Assembly (NCBI GenBank): GCA_902477365.1
Contig: CABSGW010000136.1
Location: forward strand, 1 to 7,006
DNA from: an uncultured Prevotellaceae bacterium
GTDB taxonomy: Bacteria > Bacteroidota > Bacteroidia > Bacteroidales > Bacteroidaceae
Length of the DNA stretch: 7,006 bases
Direction: 5' to 3'
The notes beneath the pieces are model-generated. The model worked only from the letters and a program-made list of their open reading frames with translations. It ran no database searches and had not been told where the DNA came from. The position numbers and the translations under genes are program-made. This document shows positions 5,184 to 7,006 of the stretch, piece by piece (within the stretch, counting starts at the first letter, position 1; the number at the start of each line of letters is the position of its first letter).

Positions 5184-6077
5184 ATGGCATTTGGAATGAA
5201 ACTAGCCTCATCTCTTGAAAAACCGCTTTTCACCGACTACGCACTCATTGTTTTCGGTGCTTTCTTACAAGCATTCAGCTACGTACTGTTCATGGCTCCC
5301 TACAAAATCATCCCCGGAGGTGTCTATGGTATTACCATTGTATTGCGCTACGTAACTCAGGACCTTATTCCTTTTTTACCCGATGGATTGCCAATGGGTC
5401 TGACGGCACTCTGTTTCAACATACCGTTGATGCTACTGGCAGCCAAGAAGATCGGATTGCAATCGGGTGCAAAAACCATTGTCACATTCCTGTTGGTTTC
5501 GTTGTTTACCGATTCGCTCACATACCTGAGCGGTGGAGAGGCCTTGGTTAAAAACGATGAAATATTGAGTTGTTTCTATGGCGGTGCCGTGTTAGGACTG
5601 GGTGTTCACTTTGTATTCCGCGCTGGCGGAACAAGTGCCGGAACCGATGTATTGGCCAGATTGATAGCCAACCAAACTAACTTGAAAGTCGGGTCGCTAA
5701 TCATTGTTATTGACTCTTGCATCGTCCTCTTGGGACTGGTCGCATTCGGTGACTGGAGCGTACCGCTGTATTCGTGGTTTGCCATCTTTATTTATGGTAA
5801 GATCATTGAAATGATGCATGTGGAAAACCCCAACAGGGCCGTATTCATCGTCTCGAACAAAACACAGGAGCTGAAGCAGCTGATCGTGGATAAACTAGGC
5901 ATGCGCGGCACATTCCTACACGGAAAAGGGATGTACGAAGGAAGCGAACGGGAAATCATCTTTACCATTACCGAACGAAAAGACCTAATACGGCTCAAAA
6001 ACGAAGTGAAAGAGGTTGACCCCAATGCGTTTGTATCGACCATGCAGGCCACCAAGGAGACCAATTATAAGTCCTGA
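5184..6077 (+). CDS. YitT family membrane protein (YitT and DUF2179 domains)
   Basis: A 297-residue integral membrane protein. The N-terminal two thirds hold about six hydrophobic helices (roughly 19-38, 44-57, 72-88, 97-115, 131-147, 170-187, with a further stretch at 193-210). They include the family segments YKIIPGGVYGI (40-50) and FRAGGTSAGTDVLARL (145-160). The C-terminal soluble DUF2179 domain spans about 218-288 and contains NRAVFIVSN, GMRGTFLHGKGMY and REIIFTI. This arrangement is standard for the YitT family, whose transport or other role is not firmly known. The frame is open back to an ATG at 5022, but the -7 box at 5123-5130 lies within that extension. The ATG at 5184 (MAFGMKLASS) is chosen, and Met5 at 5196 is a minor alternative. 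The gene converges on the nuclease gene with 20 bases between the stops. Confidence 0.88.
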   Translation: MAFGMKLASSLEKPLFTDYALIVFGAFLQAFSYVLFMAPYKIIPGGVYGITIVLRYVTQDLIPFLPDGLPMGLTALCFNIPLMLLAAKKIGLQSGAKTIVTFLLVSLFTDSLTYLSGGEALVKNDEILSCFYGGAVLGLGVHFVFRAGGTSAGTDVLARLIANQTNLKVGSLIIVIDSCIVLLGLVAFGDWSVPLYSWFAIFIYGKIIEMMHVENPNRAVFIVSNKTQELKQLIVDKLGMRGTFLHGKGMYEGSEREIIFTITERKDLIRLKNEVKEVDPNAFVSTMQATKETNYKS

Positions 6078-6097
6078 GCACCGCACTTCAACCCGAA

Positions 6098-6973
6098 TCA
6101 CTGCCATGCTTTGAGCGAGGCTTGTGACTCAACCTTTCGCTCCAAAGCGTTGGGCAACGCCGGAAAAAAGTTTATACCGGTCAGCACTTCTACCTCGTCA
6201 ACAGTCAGTACGGCAGCAGGCATAGGTTGTTTACTACCGTTATTCCGGTAATAAAAGCCGATGGCTTTCTCGTGTCCCTTACGAACCGAAAGCACCACTT
6301 TGAAAAAACCGTCGGGAACGGTGATACGCAGCTTGCGGCCGATCTGTTTGTAGCGACCGCCCTTAAACACCGGACCACAAACAATATATACACGACCTTC
6401 TTGCTTGGCCCATCGGCGACAGGCTTTCTCCAACGCAGCCCAGGCGCCACCGTTCAGCACCGGATGTTGAGGACAAATGTTACTCATATAAAAGCAATCG
6501 GCCATGGCACGGGCACTCCATTTCATATCGGCAGCAGGAACCATATGTCCCCGATCGTAACCAGAACCTTTATAATCGTCCGTTGTGACACGATGGGGCA
6601 AAGCGACAAGCGGATCGGGACGAAATTCTCGGGCACGAATGGTACTCCCCTCGGTTTCGCGGGCTGTCAACTCCCACGCAACCCAGTTGGGCTGATTATA
6701 AATGCGGTTGAACGACAAGGTATAGCCCGTATGTGCCAGCAGTTGCTCCGGAACGCCAGGCATGCGGGCCGGCTGTTCCAACAAGCGCGCGGGGGAAGCC
6801 AGCCTGCGGGACGATGCATTTCGCTGTACCTCGGAAAAATGGACCGATGATGGATTTTCGGCATTACCACGCGCACCACAACAGAGTGCAACCACCAAGA
6901 AACACCCTAAAAAGCCATGAAAGGTACGATTGATTTTTTGCATCTTCATTCTGTTAAGATCCGTTTTATTCAT
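6098..6973 (-). CDS. Exported DNA/RNA non-specific endonuclease (NUC1 family)
   Basis: A 291-residue protein of the Serratia-nuclease/NUC1 family, which cuts DNA and RNA using one divalent metal ion. Visible active-site features are GYDRGHM (138-144) with catalytic His143, and SNICPQHPVLNGGAWAALE (164-182). In the latter, Asn174 corresponds to the metal-binding Asn of the Serratia enzyme and Glu182 to its conserved Glu. The N-terminus carries a hydrophobic export segment (HGFLGCFLVVALCCGA, 19-34) with probable cleavage after GNA near residue 38, so the nuclease should act outside the cytoplasm. Residues 39-75 form a low-complexity linker rich in Arg, Pro and Ser. The frame allows a GTG at 6985, but the ATG at 6973 is preferred. 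ATGs at 6949 and 6943 would give a shorter, more typical signal peptide. The first codons may overlap the end of an upstream gene. The role is probably nutrient or DNA scavenging, by inference. Confidence 0.88.
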   Translation of the reverse strand: MNKTDLNRMKMQKINRTFHGFLGCFLVVALCCGARGNAENPSSVHFSEVQRNASSRRLASPARLLEQPARMPGVPEQLLAHTGYTLSFNRIYNQPNWVAWELTARETEGSTIRAREFRPDPLVALPHRVTTDDYKGSGYDRGHMVPAADMKWSARAMADCFYMSNICPQHPVLNGGAWAALEKACRRWAKQEGRVYIVCGPVFKGGRYKQIGRKLRITVPDGFFKVVLSVRKGHEKAIGFYYRNNGSKQPMPAAVLTVDEVEVLTGINFFPALPNALERKVESQASLKAWQ

Positions 6974-7006
6974 TATTGGCACCACAATGAGGACAAAGCC
7001 CCTTGG
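6966..7006 (-). CDS. Possible C-terminal end of an upstream zinc-ribbon gene (partial)
   Basis: From the right edge the minus strand reads K-G-L-C-P-H-C-G-A-N-N-E followed by TAA at 6966-6968. C-P-H-C-G is a typical zinc-ribbon knuckle, so these may be the last codons of a protein beginning outside the window. Its stop would overlap the ATG of the nuclease gene as ATGAATAA, consistent with an operon. Only 12 codons are visible and no family can be assigned. Confidence 0.35.
   Translation of the reverse strand, partial: KGLCPHCGANNE

Noticed and set aside
6109..6147. Imperfect inverted repeat CTTTGAGCGA / TCGCTCCAAAG as a terminator between YitT and the nuclease
   Set aside because: It has a one-base bulge, an 18-base loop and no T tract, and it lies inside the 3' coding end of the nuclease.
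6227..6850. A 207-codon plus-strand frame opposite the nuclease
   Set aside because: It is the complement of a nuclease gene with all active-site motifs intact, and the product has no recognisable features.

Overview
The window looks like chromosomal DNA of a Bacteroidales bacterium, in the Bacteroides/Phocaeicola range. The main reason is the promoters. Five sites match the Bacteroides -7 element TAnnTTTG, and one of them also has the matching -33 TTTG at 19-bp spacing. Recognisable Shine-Dalgarno sites are largely absent. The protein set also fits: a DUF3316 protein, a lipoprotein S41 peptidase, a YitT protein and a NUC1 nuclease. I see no insertion sequence, prophage, CRISPR array or rRNA. 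The species cannot be named from this sequence.

Layout. (1) 1-533, + strand: the C-terminal part of an MJ1255/VC2487-type glycosyltransferase whose start lies outside the window. (2) 587-2051, - strand: a two-gene unit read from a promoter at 2079-2086, a BASS-superfamily membrane transporter followed by a GNAT acetyltransferase. (3) 2052-2961: about 900 bases without a confident gene. This stretch holds a decayed small secreted-protein gene on the - strand (2199-2432, no ATG and an in-frame TAG), an AT-rich stretch, a possible 58-residue protein on the + strand (2762-2938), and an 18-bp perfect palindrome (2831-2848). (4) 2962-4811, + strand: a translationally coupled pair, an exported DUF3316 protein and an S41-family lipoprotein peptidase, overlapping as ATGA. 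(5) 4849-5017: a self-contained tRNA-Leu(UAG) unit with promoter, gene and strong terminator. (6) 5184-6077, + strand: a YitT/DUF2179 membrane protein with its own promoter. (7) 6098-6973, - strand: an exported DNA/RNA non-specific endonuclease convergent with YitT, followed at the window edge by the possible last codons of an upstream zinc-ribbon gene.

Most of the genes are housekeeping or envelope functions. The DUF3316/S41 pair is the only clear candidate for two genes of unknown role acting together: both products are exported and their translation is coupled. Promoter positions correct several starts. The longest open frames for the transporter, the DUF3316 protein and YitT begin inside or upstream of their own -7 boxes, so shorter starts are used here. 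I found no clear new multi-gene system. The points most worth checking are the loss of sodium-site residues in the BASS transporter, the intergenic remnant, small ORF and palindrome, and the very short leader of the DUF3316 operon.
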